Source: Acinetobacter sp. ANC 4173 (GTDB taxonomy: Bacteria; Pseudomonadota; Gammaproteobacteria; Pseudomonadales; Moraxellaceae). Taken from it: a DNA stretch of 64,000 nt. Every line of letters begins with the position of its first letter. Within the stretch, counting starts at the first letter, position 1. The DNA is taken from contig NZ_SJOF01000004.1 of NCBI RefSeq assembly GCF_004331255.1, positions 1-64,000 on the forward strand. Direction: 5' to 3'. The position numbers were made by a program, and so were the translations under genes. This document shows positions 1 through 8,141 of the stretch, one piece after another. The notes beneath the pieces are model-generated. The model was not told where the DNA came from. It did no database searches and saw only the letters and a list, made by a program, of their open reading frames with translations.

Positions 1-363
1 GAAGACTGCGCCGAGTCCCATGCCTGCGGCTTGAATACGACAGGCCAAATTGCCTTGAGGCACCAGTTCCAGTTCGATTTTGCCTGCACGATAGAGTTCA
101 TCGAAGACCCAAGAGTCGGACTGACGTGGGAATGAGCAGATGACTTTTTTAACAGCGCCGGCTTTGAGTAGCTTTGCTAGACCATAGTCGCCATTGCCTG
201 CGTTGTTGCTGACAATTGTGAGGTCTTTACGTCCAAGCTTGATCAGCCCGTCAATGAGTTCAGCGGGTTGGCCTGCTGTACCAAAACCACCGATCATGAT
301 GGTTGAGCCGTCTTGTATCTGGGAGAGCGCTTCCGTTAAGGTCGCTGCACTTTTATCTATCAT
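1..363 (-). CDS. pcaI: 3-oxoadipate CoA-transferase subunit A (N-terminal part)
   Basis: The minus-strand frame starts at an ATG at 361-363 and runs open to the window edge, giving 121 residues of the N-terminus. The translation begins MIDKSAATLTEALSQIQDG and continues with the motif MIGGFGTAGQPAELIDGL, typical of family I CoA-transferase alpha subunits. This subunit works with PcaJ to move CoA from succinyl-CoA onto 3-oxoadipate, the penultimate step of protocatechuate degradation. It is divergent from a PcaU-like regulator, as in the Acinetobacter pca operon, so the rest of the operon presumably lies to the left of the window. The paralogous catI is the main alternative; the pcaU neighbour favours pcaI. 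Confidence 0.9.
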   Translation of the reverse strand, partial: MIDKSAATLTEALSQIQDGSTIMIGGFGTAGQPAELIDGLIKLGRKDLTIVSNNAGNGDYGLAKLLKAGAVKKVICSFPRQSDSWVFDELYRAGKIELELVPQGNLACRIQAAGMGLGAVF

Positions 364-532
364 TAGATAACTCCATTGTGCATCATGCAAAATTTGAAAA
401 GGCACGGAAACCTAACTTATACTGGAGAGCAATTCAGCTAAAACAATATTCCCTAGTCTTTTAGTTCGATTTCCTTATAGGTTCATTTTTTATCATTTCT
501 TAGCTCTGGACTAGATAGCCACAGGTGCTTTT

Positions 533-567
533 GTTCGATGATCGAACTTTTTTACTTATTATCGAAC
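533..567. promoter_or_regulatory. PcaU operator: palindrome plus direct repeat
   Basis: The pcaI-pcaU intergenic region holds the palindrome GTTCGATGATCGAAC (533-547) and a further ATCGAAC (561-567) 20 bp, about two helical turns, after the palindrome's right half. A fourth half-site, GTTCGAT, lies at 464-470. The known PcaU operator of A. baylyi consists of three 10-bp repeats forming one palindrome and one direct repeat, which matches this arrangement. PcaU is expected to activate pcaI leftwards with protocatechuate and to control its own gene rightwards. Confidence 0.85.
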
Positions 568-642
568 AAAACCTGATTTTTTCAGTCAGATTTCACGCTA
601 TAGTAAATATATAACCACAATACGTATCAGGAAAGTATCTAA

Positions 643-1467
643 ATGGATGAGGAATTGCAAAAAACTGAAAGATGGCTTGAAAATAAAGACAATAAAAAAA
701 TCATTCGACATGAAGATTTTGTGGCAGGCATCAGTAAAGGTATGGCAATTTTGGATTGTTTTGGCGCTGACCGTCATCGTTTAAATATTTCAATAGCTGC
801 TGAACGGACTGGGATGACCCGCGCGGCAGCACGGCGCCACTTACTCACCCTTGAGTATTTGGGCTATTTAGAGTCAGATGGTCATTATTTTTATTTAACC
901 CCTAAAATTTTAAAATTCTCAGGTGCTTATCTCGGTGGTGCACAACTTCCTAAAATATCTCAGCCCCTATTGAATCTACTCACCAACCAAACTTCTTTGA
1001 TCTTTTCTGTGATGGTACTGGATGGATATGAAGCGATTACCATTGCACGTAGCGCTGCACATCAACAAACAGATCGTGTTAACCCTTATGGTTTACACTT
1101 AGGAAATCGTTTACCTGCACATGCAACATCCGCAGGGAAAATTTTATTGGCCCATCTGGAACCGGATGAGCAACGTGAATGGCTGGAAAAATATCCACTA
1201 CAACGTTTAACCAAATACACCCATACCGACAATGCAACATTTTTAAACTTGCTGCATGAAATCAAAGAACAAGACTGGTGCTATTCTTGTGAAGAACATG
1301 AGTTAGGTGTCCACGCACTCGCTGTACCGATTTATCAACAACGATCTAAAGTGATTGCCGCACTGAATATTGTGTCCCCGACTACCCGCACCACTAAGGA
1401 ATATTTGATTCAGCACATTTTGCCGTTACTACAAGAAACGGCGCGTGAGTTGCGCAATATTTTATAA
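643..1467 (+). CDS. pcaU: IclR-family regulator PcaU
   Basis: A 274-residue IclR-type transcription factor. The N-terminal winged helix-turn-helix covers about residues 28-90 (FVAGISKGMAILDCF, then RTGMTRAAARRHLLTLEYLG). The C-terminal effector domain has the conserved ATSAGKILLA and ALNIVSPTTRTT segments. In Acinetobacter, PcaU responds to protocatechuate and controls the divergent pca operon. Its close relative PobR controls pobA, but the divergent pcaI gene makes PcaU much more likely. The start lies 75 bp after the third operator repeat. Confidence 0.92.
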   Translation: MDEELQKTERWLENKDNKKIIRHEDFVAGISKGMAILDCFGADRHRLNISIAAERTGMTRAAARRHLLTLEYLGYLESDGHYFYLTPKILKFSGAYLGGAQLPKISQPLLNLLTNQTSLIFSVMVLDGYEAITIARSAAHQQTDRVNPYGLHLGNRLPAHATSAGKILLAHLEPDEQREWLEKYPLQRLTKYTHTDNATFLNLLHEIKEQDWCYSCEEHELGVHALAVPIYQQRSKVIAALNIVSPTTRTTKEYLIQHILPLLQETARELRNIL

Positions 1468-1560
1468 GAAGCCTAAATAAACAATCTAAAGCTACACACA
1501 CTTGATCTGCTGCTTTAATCACAGAGCATGTGTTGATTCTTTTTTAGGACTTAGCAAAAT

Positions 1561-1589
1561 AAAAAACCGCTCTTTTATAGCGGTTTTTT
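1561..1589. terminator. Bidirectional terminator between pcaU and the permease gene
   Basis: A perfect 11-bp stem AAAAAACCGCT / AGCGGTTTTTT with a 7-nt loop gives an A-tract and T-tract on both strands, serving the two convergent genes. Confidence 0.85.
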
Positions 1590-1601
1590 ATTTTATAAGC
1601 T

Positions 1602-2924
1602 TTAGTCAAACACCACTTTTTTATGCGTGAAGCGACTATAGAAAAATACAAGTAACCCCAATAAATATAGGCAACCCGACAACAATAATAATGATACGCC
1701 TGCCGCATAAAGTAACCATGCTGCATAGATGACTGCGACTGCGGCAATCCAAATATGCTTACTACGTTTATGCCTCACAGATTCTTTTAAATAGAATGCA
1801 GAAACCAAAAAGTATGGCAGTAAAATCATTACAGATGAAATCAGCAACAACTGCGTATAGTTTTTATCAAAGAAGCAGACTGCAATCAGAGAAATTTGCA
1901 CCACAATAGACGTCAGCCAAAGCGAAGCAATCGGTACGCCATTCTGATTGGTTTTTAAAAAGATAGAAGGAAAAGCTTTATTTTTTGCAGCTAAAAATGG
2001 AATTTCCGTTGCAAATAAAGTCCAACTTAAATAAGAAGAACTGACCGAAATAATCAAACCCAGCGTAATAATAATGGTACCAGGCAGCCCAATCAATTGC
2101 TCCAATATGGTTGCCATAGAAGGGTTATGCATATTGGCAATTTCAGCTCGCCCTGTTACACCATAAGCCAGTACAGTCACCATGACATAGAAACTTAATG
2201 CCAGCAGCACACCCAAAACAGTTGCACGGCCAATATCTTGTCTATTCTTGGCGCGGGACGATAAAACTACAGCGCCCTCAATACCCGTAAATACCCATAA
2301 GGTAATGAGCATCAAATTACGTACTTGTTCCCAAACAGGCAACTGTAAAGAAAAGTCGATAAAGTTGAGTTTGAATAAATCAAGCTGGAAGGCAACAAAG
2401 CCGCAGGCAATAAAAATCACTAAAGGGACAATCTTGGCAATCGTCGCAATAAGATTCACCAATGCTGCTTCTTTAATCCCCTGACTCACCAACCAATGTA
2501 CAATCCAGACAAAGATTGATGAACCAATCAATGCATACAGGGTATTGCCTTCACCAAAATACACATGCTCTGGGCTATCCGTAAATAAGCCCACACCAGA
2601 AAAGGCAATCACCACATATCCAACAATGCCTATGGTGGTACAGAGCCAATAGCCCCATGCAGAACAAAAGCCAATTAATTCACCAAAACCTTCTCGGGCA
2701 TAATTATAAATGCCACCATCCAAGTCAGGTCTTTGCCGTGTTAAAAAAAGCAGTGCAAAGGCAAGAAACAGAATTCCTACGCCTGTAATAAGCCAAGCAA
2801 TTAACAAGGCTTGACCATTTGCCACTGCAGCCATGTTTTGTGGCAGACTAAATACTCCAGAACCCACCATGGAACTAAACACTAAGGCGGTTAAGGAAAG
2901 TAAGCCAATTTTAGCTGTAGACAT
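1602..2924 (-). CDS. APC-family amino acid permease/antiporter
   Basis: A 440-residue polytopic inner-membrane protein with about 12 hydrophobic segments. The N-terminal motif SSMVGSGVFSLPQNMA is the substrate-binding TM1 glycine motif of the APC superfamily. The overall pattern (GGIYNYAREGFGELIGFCSAWGYW, then WVFTGIEGAVVLSSRAK) resembles the basic amino acid/polyamine antiporter group that contains ArcD- and YdgI-type exchangers. The gene starts 9 bp after the stop of the homocysteine S-methyltransferase gene, so the two form an operon. That neighbour raises the possibility of S-methylmethionine or another sulfur amino acid as substrate, but the sequence looks more like the antiporter group than MmuP. 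The substrate is therefore open. Confidence 0.8.
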   Translation of the reverse strand: MSTAKIGLLSLTALVFSSMVGSGVFSLPQNMAAVANGQALLIAWLITGVGILFLAFALLFLTRQRPDLDGGIYNYAREGFGELIGFCSAWGYWLCTTIGIVGYVVIAFSGVGLFTDSPEHVYFGEGNTLYALIGSSIFVWIVHWLVSQGIKEAALVNLIATIAKIVPLVIFIACGFVAFQLDLFKLNFIDFSLQLPVWEQVRNLMLITLWVFTGIEGAVVLSSRAKNRQDIGRATVLGVLLALSFYVMVTVLAYGVTGRAEIANMHNPSMATILEQLIGLPGTIIITLGLIISVSSSYLSWTLFATEIPFLAAKNKAFPSIFLKTNQNGVPIASLWLTSIVVQISLIAVCFFDKNYTQLLLISSVMILLPYFLVSAFYLKESVRHKRSKHIWIAAVAVIYAAWLLYAAGVSLLLLSGCLYLLGLLVFFYSRFTHKKVVFD

Positions 2925-2933
2925 AAGGAAATC

Positions 2934-3812
2934 TTACTGTTTAAAAAATTGAGAAAGTTCTGCAATATGCTCAGGACCAATACCACAACAGCCCCCAATT
3001 AAGGTTGCTCCCGCAGCTTGCCATTGCTGTGCAAAGCTTAAATATAATTCAGGATTTAAATCGGCACGGATTTCATCTAAACCATCGTTAGCGGTTGCTT
3101 CACTTTTCTGTGGCGGAAATGCGTTGGCATAAGCCCCAATTTGTACTGTTTCTGGTAGTAATTTTTTAATTTGGATAATGGCTTGTAATACCACTTCTGG
3201 TTGGCAGCAGTTAAACAATATTGCGTTGGCACCAAGACGTTGTATCAACTCAGCCACTTGTTCAAGGCTTTCCCCAGAACGCAATAAGGGTTGTTCTAAC
3301 TGAATTTCATCTTGTAAGGTAAATGACACCCAAAAATCTCGCCCATCTTTAGGTAATAATGCATGTACGGTTTCGACTTCTTTGAGGCAAGATTGTGTCT
3401 CTGCCAACCAAAAATCGACATGTGGTGACAAAGTTTCAATAATTGGTGTTGCAAGGGTTTTAGCTTCTGCTTCTTTAAATAAATCCGCACGGTATGAACC
3501 AAATAACGGAGGCAAACAACCTGCAATGCGAACCTCTTTCCCACTCTCTTCAACTGCTTTTTTCGCCTGAGTTACAGCGACATTCACCAAGCTTGTCACT
3601 TCATTTTCAAAGCGTTGTTCGCCAATATGAAATGGAACCACCGCATAATTATTGGTGGTAATAACTTCTGCACCCGCCTGAATAAAGTCTAAATGCACCT
3701 GTTTTACAATGTCTGGGGCTTCTGTTAAAGCCAGTGCAGACCATTCAGGTTGTCTAAAAGGTGCGCCTCTACGTGCAAGTTCACGACCAAAACCGCCATC
3801 TAAGATTTTCAT
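2934..3812 (-). CDS. mmuM: Homocysteine S-methyltransferase (MmuM-like)
   Basis: A 292-residue homocysteine-binding-domain protein. The N-terminal ILDGGFGRELARRG and TTNNYAV segments are family signatures. The zinc ligands are visible as Cys in NCCQPE and the Cys pair in IGGCCGIGPEHI near the C-terminus. The enzyme transfers a methyl group from S-methylmethionine or S-adenosylmethionine to homocysteine, making methionine. Its length matches stand-alone MmuM enzymes, with no cobalamin or folate domains. It is the first gene of a two-gene unit with the permease downstream, suggesting uptake and use of a methylated sulfur amino acid or recycling of homocysteine. Confidence 0.85.
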   Translation of the reverse strand: MKILDGGFGRELARRGAPFRQPEWSALALTEAPDIVKQVHLDFIQAGAEVITTNNYAVVPFHIGEQRFENEVTSLVNVAVTQAKKAVEESGKEVRIAGCLPPLFGSYRADLFKEAEAKTLATPIIETLSPHVDFWLAETQSCLKEVETVHALLPKDGRDFWVSFTLQDEIQLEQPLLRSGESLEQVAELIQRLGANAILFNCCQPEVVLQAIIQIKKLLPETVQIGAYANAFPPQKSEATANDGLDEIRADLNPELYLSFAQQWQAAGATLIGGCCGIGPEHIAELSQFFKQ

Positions 3813-4271
3813 AAAGTTAAGTTATATTAAATAAAACGGCTGATTATAGAGAAACTCTTAAAAGATTTAATGCTTGAATCCTCCAAACAATATCTTTATT
3901 TCAGCTAATGAAAATTCATTTTTCTAATAACTCATGCTGATATAGCGTTGTTTGAACAATAATGTTGAATTTCAAAAAAGCGTTTTTTACATATGCTCCG
4001 TTATTACGCACTCTTCTCTCAGCCAGAGGGATAACAAATAATAGAGGAATGCATACGGTGTTATCTTTGATTAACCCTATACAAATTGTCGTCAGCATAT
4101 TCAACAAATAGATAATGCACTATCCCCCAATCACGAATGATTCCGCGCTATCCCATTAAAAATTTTATTGATTCAATATGCTGAAAATGCAGCTCAACGC
4201 AGAGTCATCTTGTTTTGATCGAATCATGCCTCCTGTGCTTAATCTCTAATTGGCATTTATTTTGCTTATCA
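3813..4271. other. Intergenic region, no gene seen
   Basis: About 460 bp between the divergent mmuM and ABC-permease genes. It should hold the mmuM promoter and the promoter of the guanidine-island unit on the plus strand. A 63-codon minus-strand frame here (3916-4107) shows no recognisable motif and is not called. No riboswitch-like fold was recognised. Confidence 0.5.
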
Positions 4272-4299
4272 GTAATACGGTTTTAAAAATTCGTAATAC
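4272..4299. promoter_or_regulatory. 28-bp NikR-like operator, copy 1
   Basis: GTAATAC, 14 bp, then GTAATAC, for 28 bp in total. The copy at 17563-17590 shows the perfect dyad GTATTAC-N14-GTAATAC; this one differs by a single base in the left half. The spacing equals that of E. coli NikR sites (6-bp half-sites with N16). It lies 16 bp before the permease start codon, so binding would block transcription or initiation. The presumed ligand is the ribbon-helix-helix protein encoded at 9603-10040. Confidence 0.7.
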
Positions 4300-4315
4300 T
4301 AGGCGGACAAGCGAT

Positions 4316-5260
4316 ATGGGATATGTTGCAAATGAACTCAACCAAAAAAATAAGCTGATTCTGGGCTTTTGCTCATTTCTTATTCCAATTTTGATTTGGT
4401 GTGCAGTCAGTTATCTACCGTTTATTTGGCATCCTCAAGTCCAAATTACCGACTCTGGCAGCGTGCCTTATTTGCAAGTCGACAGTCGGGTGGATAAAGC
4501 GCTGTTCTATAATGAAGCACAAAATGCAGTCAATCATGGCGATGCGCCACCTGAAGGCAAATTAGTCAACCCGATTTATTTACCTGCACCCGATGAAGTT
4601 GCAACGGCGCTCATCACTGCATTTACGACGGCACCTGTACAACCCGATGCTCCGTGGTTTCATCAAAGCCTCTGGCATAGTATTAAACTGGTTTTTACCG
4701 CATTTTTCTTGTCTTCCCTGATTGGTATTCCCTTAGGGATTTTGTGTGGTTTCTCACTCAAGATTTCAAAACTGACCGAACCTTTTGTCGAGTTCTTCCG
4801 TTATTTACCTGCCCCTGCATTCGGTGCACTTGCGGTTGCCATCTTGGGTATTAATGATGCGCCGAAAGTCGCGATTATTGTGATCGGAACGCTGTTTCAA
4901 CAAATTTTAATTATTGCTAATACCACACGTATGGTCGACCGTGGACTGATAGAAGCAGGTTATACCCTTGGTACCAACAAAATGAAAAGTCTGTTTCATG
5001 TGGTGATTCCCGCTGCCCTGCCAGATATTTACCGAGATTTACGCGTGCTCTTGGGCTGGGCATGGACCTATTTAATTGTGTCTGAATTGATTGGTACGAC
5101 CTCAGGCATCACATGGTTTATAACCCAACAAGCACGCTATCAAAACTTTGACAATGTCTATGCTGCTATTTTGATTATTGGGGTCATTGGACTGGTCTGT
5201 GATGTCATTTTAATGAAATTGGGCGAACGACTGTTCACATGGAAAGCAGGAGCAAAATAA
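4316..5260 (+). CDS. ABC transporter permease (guanidine island)
   Basis: Inner-membrane permease of the NitT/TauT (SsuC/TauC/NrtB-like) family, 314 residues. The ATG at 4316 is chosen because AGGCGG sits 9 bp upstream; a longer frame reaching back to 4250 would read through the operator. After TM1 (about residues 15-35) there is a roughly 80-residue extracytoplasmic insertion, then five or so more membrane segments. The EAA loop that contacts the ATPase is visible as EAGYTLGTNKMKSLFHVVIP. Its ATPase partner follows with a TAATG overlap, and the likely binding protein is encoded convergently at 8565-9584. The context suggests import of guanidine, urea or a guanidino compound. Confidence 0.85.
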   Translation: MGYVANELNQKNKLILGFCSFLIPILIWCAVSYLPFIWHPQVQITDSGSVPYLQVDSRVDKALFYNEAQNAVNHGDAPPEGKLVNPIYLPAPDEVATALITAFTTAPVQPDAPWFHQSLWHSIKLVFTAFFLSSLIGIPLGILCGFSLKISKLTEPFVEFFRYLPAPAFGALAVAILGINDAPKVAIIVIGTLFQQILIIANTTRMVDRGLIEAGYTLGTNKMKSLFHVVIPAALPDIYRDLRVLLGWAWTYLIVSELIGTTSGITWFITQQARYQNFDNVYAAILIIGVIGLVCDVILMKLGERLFTWKAGAK

Positions 5261-6144
5261 TGAATACAACGACAAATGATGGTGCAAAACAGTATTTTGA
5301 ACAAATCTATCAACGCCCTGTAATTCTGGAGGCAAAAAAGCTCACGCAAGTGTTTCAGCATGGTAAGACCCAACGCACCGTCTTGAATCAACTGGATTTA
5401 AAAATTCATAAGCGTGAATTTATTTGTGTGATTGGTCCCTCGGGTTGTGGCAAATCCACTTTTAGCCGTGTCGTCGCGGGACTTGACCCGTATCACAGTG
5501 GAGAACTCCTCGTCGATGGTCAGCCGATTACAGGCCCTAGCCCAGAACGTGGTATGGTCTTTCAAGGTTACACCCTATTTCCATGGAAAACTGTCAAAGA
5601 AAATGTGATGTTCGGTCCGCTCATGAAAGGCGCAAGCCATGCCTCTGCAGAAGCGCATGCACGTGAATGGATCAATATTATTGGCTTAGAAAAATATGAA
5701 AACCAATACCCACATCAACTGTCGGGTGGTATGAAACAACGCGTCGCGATTGCCCGCGCCTTGGTCAATCAACCGAAAATTTTACTGATGGATGAACCTT
5801 TTGGGGCGCTCGATCCACATACACGTCAGAAAATGCAAAAGCATCTCATGGATTTATGGCAGAACATCGACATCACTATTGTTTTTGTCACGCATGATAT
5901 GGATGAAGCCATTTTACTGGCAGATCGAATTGTCGCGCTAAAAGCTAATCCAGGGGAAATTAAAGAAATTATTGAGGTGGATTTACCGCGACCACGCAAT
6001 GCGGAACTGATGCTTACGCCCGAATTTAAACGCTTACGCGAGCATGTCGATGCCTTGGTTCATGCGCAAGAAGAAGAACTAGATCCTGCTTTAGAGGAGC
6101 TACCAAAAATTCCACGTATGACACAAGTCAGTACACACAAATAA
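5260..6144 (+). CDS. ABC transporter ATP-binding protein (guanidine island)
   Basis: Cytoplasmic ATPase subunit of 294 residues from the ATG at 5260, which shares its A with the permease stop codon. GGAG lies 7 bp upstream, so it is preferred over the in-frame ATG at 5239 inside the permease gene. All ABC motifs are present: Walker A GPSGCGKST, Q-loop region FQGYTLFPWKT, signature LSGGMKQR, Walker B LLMDEPFGALDP and switch His in VTHDMDEA. It belongs to the SsuB/TauB/NrtD group and should energise the permease encoded just upstream. Confidence 0.88.
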   Translation: MNTTTNDGAKQYFEQIYQRPVILEAKKLTQVFQHGKTQRTVLNQLDLKIHKREFICVIGPSGCGKSTFSRVVAGLDPYHSGELLVDGQPITGPSPERGMVFQGYTLFPWKTVKENVMFGPLMKGASHASAEAHAREWINIIGLEKYENQYPHQLSGGMKQRVAIARALVNQPKILLMDEPFGALDPHTRQKMQKHLMDLWQNIDITIVFVTHDMDEAILLADRIVALKANPGEIKEIIEVDLPRPRNAELMLTPEFKRLREHVDALVHAQEEELDPALEELPKIPRMTQVSTHK

Positions 6145-6166
6145 GACGCTCATAAATAATCATAAC

Positions 6167-6218
6167 CTTTGGGACGACCCAAAGCGTTGAACAAGACGTT
6201 GGACGACCAACTTTTGGT
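6167..6218 (+). promoter_or_regulatory. Guanidine-II (mini-ykkC) riboswitch
   Basis: Two hairpins with ACGA tetraloops: CTTTGGG-ACGA-CCCAAAG (6167-6184, perfect 7-bp stem) and GTTGG-ACGA-CCAAC (6198-6211, perfect 5-bp stem), joined by a 13-nt linker. Twin stems with ACGR loops define the guanidine-II riboswitch class. The segment ACCAA (6206-6210), mostly the 3' side of the second stem, can instead pair with TTGGT (6214-6218), which overlaps the likely ribosome-binding region of the next gene. The two pairings exclude each other, so guanidine binding should release the site and switch translation on. It lies inside the operon, between the ATPase and dioxygenase genes. Confidence 0.88.
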
Positions 6219-6225
6219 GATGATC

Positions 6226-7227
6226 ATGCAAAACGATTATGTATTACCACTGGTAGAAATTTCAAAACTCAACAGCCCACATTTGGAAGAGCGTTTATCT
6301 GTTGCGCAGGCACTCGATCAAGCCTGTAAAGAGGTCGGCTTTCTATATTTAAAAGGTGAGCAATTCCAACCCGAACTATTCCAAAATTTATGTCGGATCA
6401 GTGAGCAATATTTTGCTCGTGATGAGCCAAGTAAAATGCAGCACTACATTGGTTTTTCCGAAAATCATAGCGGCTATGTTCCCATTGGAGAGGAACAATT
6501 TGTCAAAAATGTCTATGACCTGAAAGAGTCCTATGATGTGAATTATGACTATTTGGGGACACAACAACGGCGCCCTTTAGTGGGACCGACCCAGTGGCCT
6601 GAAGATGCAGAATTTAAACAGCATGTATCTCAGTATTATCAACATCTAAAAGATATTGGTCAGCAATTGTTCAAGTGTTTTGCTTTAGCCCTAGGCTTGA
6701 AGGAAAACTATTTTGATGCACATATTGCCCATGCACCGAGTCAACTGCGACTGATTCATTATCCGTTCAATCCGCAGGCACAAGACCAAGAAGGTATGGG
6801 AGCACATACCGATTATGAATGTTTTACCTTACTCCTTCCGACCGCTCCCGGTCTACAAGTGCTGAATAAACAAGGGGAATGGATCGATATTCCCTTACTC
6901 GAAAACACACTGGTAATGAACATTGGGGACATGATGGAAATTCTGTCCAATGGGCGTTATTTGGCCACCAAACATCGAGTCAAAAAAGTTCAGCAAGAGC
7001 GCTACTCATTCCCGCTGTTTTTCTCTTGCGATTATGACTATGTAATTCAGCCAGTGATTGAGACAGATCAACCGAAATATGCCCCTTTAAGTGGCGGAGA
7101 ACACTTGTTTAACCAAACAGCTCAAACCTTTCATTATTTAAAAGAAAAAGTCGCATCTGGCGAAATTGTACTCAACAATGCCCGCCCTTTGTATTCCTTC
7201 GGTCTGAATGAGCATAAGGAAAAATGA
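6226..7227 (+). CDS. 2-oxoglutarate/Fe(II)-dependent dioxygenase (IPNS-like), guanidine-regulated
   Basis: A 333-residue isopenicillin-N-synthase-type oxygenase. The ATG at 6226 is chosen because the frame upstream is occupied by the riboswitch; ATG 6220 is possible. The metal triad is visible as His194 and Asp196 (GAHTDYE) and His250 (TKHRV), with the 2-oxoglutarate-binding Arg259 in ERYSFPLFF. Relatives include ethylene-forming enzyme, which releases guanidine from arginine, and the plant 2-ODD-C23 homoarginine 6-hydroxylases, which also release guanidine. A guanidine-induced enzyme is more likely to consume a guanidino compound (for example by N-dealkylation or hydroxylation of a substituted guanidine) than to make guanidine, but this is inference. 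The stop overlaps the next gene's start. Confidence 0.85.
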   Translation: MQNDYVLPLVEISKLNSPHLEERLSVAQALDQACKEVGFLYLKGEQFQPELFQNLCRISEQYFARDEPSKMQHYIGFSENHSGYVPIGEEQFVKNVYDLKESYDVNYDYLGTQQRRPLVGPTQWPEDAEFKQHVSQYYQHLKDIGQQLFKCFALALGLKENYFDAHIAHAPSQLRLIHYPFNPQAQDQEGMGAHTDYECFTLLLPTAPGLQVLNKQGEWIDIPLLENTLVMNIGDMMEILSNGRYLATKHRVKKVQQERYSFPLFFSCDYDYVIQPVIETDQPKYAPLSGGEHLFNQTAQTFHYLKEKVASGEIVLNNARPLYSFGLNEHKEK

Positions 7228-8129
7228 TGAATTTAATCGATTTATGTACAGATTTATCAACAAAACTCTTACCAACAGATATAAGCACTGTAGAGCTGCC
7301 TTTGGAATTGCTCGGTGCTTTCCGACGCAAAAGCATTAGTTTTTTTAATGGCCAAACGGATGAGAAAACCATCGTCTATTGGTTTCAATCTCAATCTTTT
7401 ACCATTGATTTAAGACTGAAAGATCTTGAGCTTACTCCAGTATTACAACGTCAGGGTTGGCTTGGACAAACCTTGTGGAATAAACAACAGCAAGTCTTAT
7501 CTTGGCAAGTCGATTCAAATTCCAATTACCAAAATCACATTCAATGGCCAGAACCTGCAACCGTCCATTGTATTGGCAACTGTATTTTGGAATTCTCTCC
7601 GAGCAATGCCTATGTGGAGGATTGGCGTCAACAAGCCAGTCAAGGGCTTTACCTTGGATTACGTTTAGAAAAAGCAGTTCATCTTGAATCGAATACTCCA
7701 GTTCAACTGGATGCAGGCTTAATTATTTGTGGTGACTTGGTGGCTTATGCACAGTCTCGACTGCCACAAAATCAGCAGGCTATTCAACCATTTAATGACC
7801 TAGTACAAGCACATCAAGCAGGTGTTGATTTAGAGCACATCAATCAATTTGAAGTTTCCGTGGGTTCGTTATCTTCTGGTATTCAATACTCTACCCAAAA
7901 CCATCGCTTGCAGCAGCCCTTTTCACTCCAAGGCTTCGAATACATTGGTGAAAATCAGCTTAAGCAAGTCAAAGAAATTGAAGGTGAAACCTATGCCTTA
8001 TATTTCAAGGTCGACATCTATCAACCCCTTTATCAATTCCAAACGCAAACCTCTACAACAGCAGCCAGTCAAACTTGGCTCACACAAGAAGCTGAGCATC
8101 TGTTACATCATGCTCAAGCAACCTATTAA
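7224..8129 (+). CDS. Protein of unknown function in the guanidine operon
   Basis: A 301-residue soluble protein without signal peptide or membrane segments, starting at an ATG that overlaps the dioxygenase stop (ATGA), with AAGGA just upstream. I do not recognise a named domain. The segments VYWFQSQSFTIDLRL, a QGWLGQTLW motif and AYVEDWRQQ recall a family of uncharacterised bacterial proteins that look beta-rich, but I cannot name it. Translational coupling to the dioxygenase under a guanidine-II riboswitch suggests that it works on the same substrate or supports that enzyme. Codon use looks like that of its neighbours. Confidence 0.75.
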   Translation: MMNLIDLCTDLSTKLLPTDISTVELPLELLGAFRRKSISFFNGQTDEKTIVYWFQSQSFTIDLRLKDLELTPVLQRQGWLGQTLWNKQQQVLSWQVDSNSNYQNHIQWPEPATVHCIGNCILEFSPSNAYVEDWRQQASQGLYLGLRLEKAVHLESNTPVQLDAGLIICGDLVAYAQSRLPQNQQAIQPFNDLVQAHQAGVDLEHINQFEVSVGSLSSGIQYSTQNHRLQQPFSLQGFEYIGENQLKQVKEIEGETYALYFKVDIYQPLYQFQTQTSTTAASQTWLTQEAEHLLHHAQATY

Positions 8130-8141
8130 GCAGGTGATTTC

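Noticed and set aside
3916..4107. A 63-residue minus-strand gene upstream of the ABC operon
   Set aside because: No ribosome-binding site, no recognisable motif; composition looks like chance.
4250..4315. A longer N-terminus for the ABC permease
   Set aside because: It would run through the 28-bp operator, starts with TTG and has no ribosome-binding site, whereas ATG 4316 has AGGCGG.
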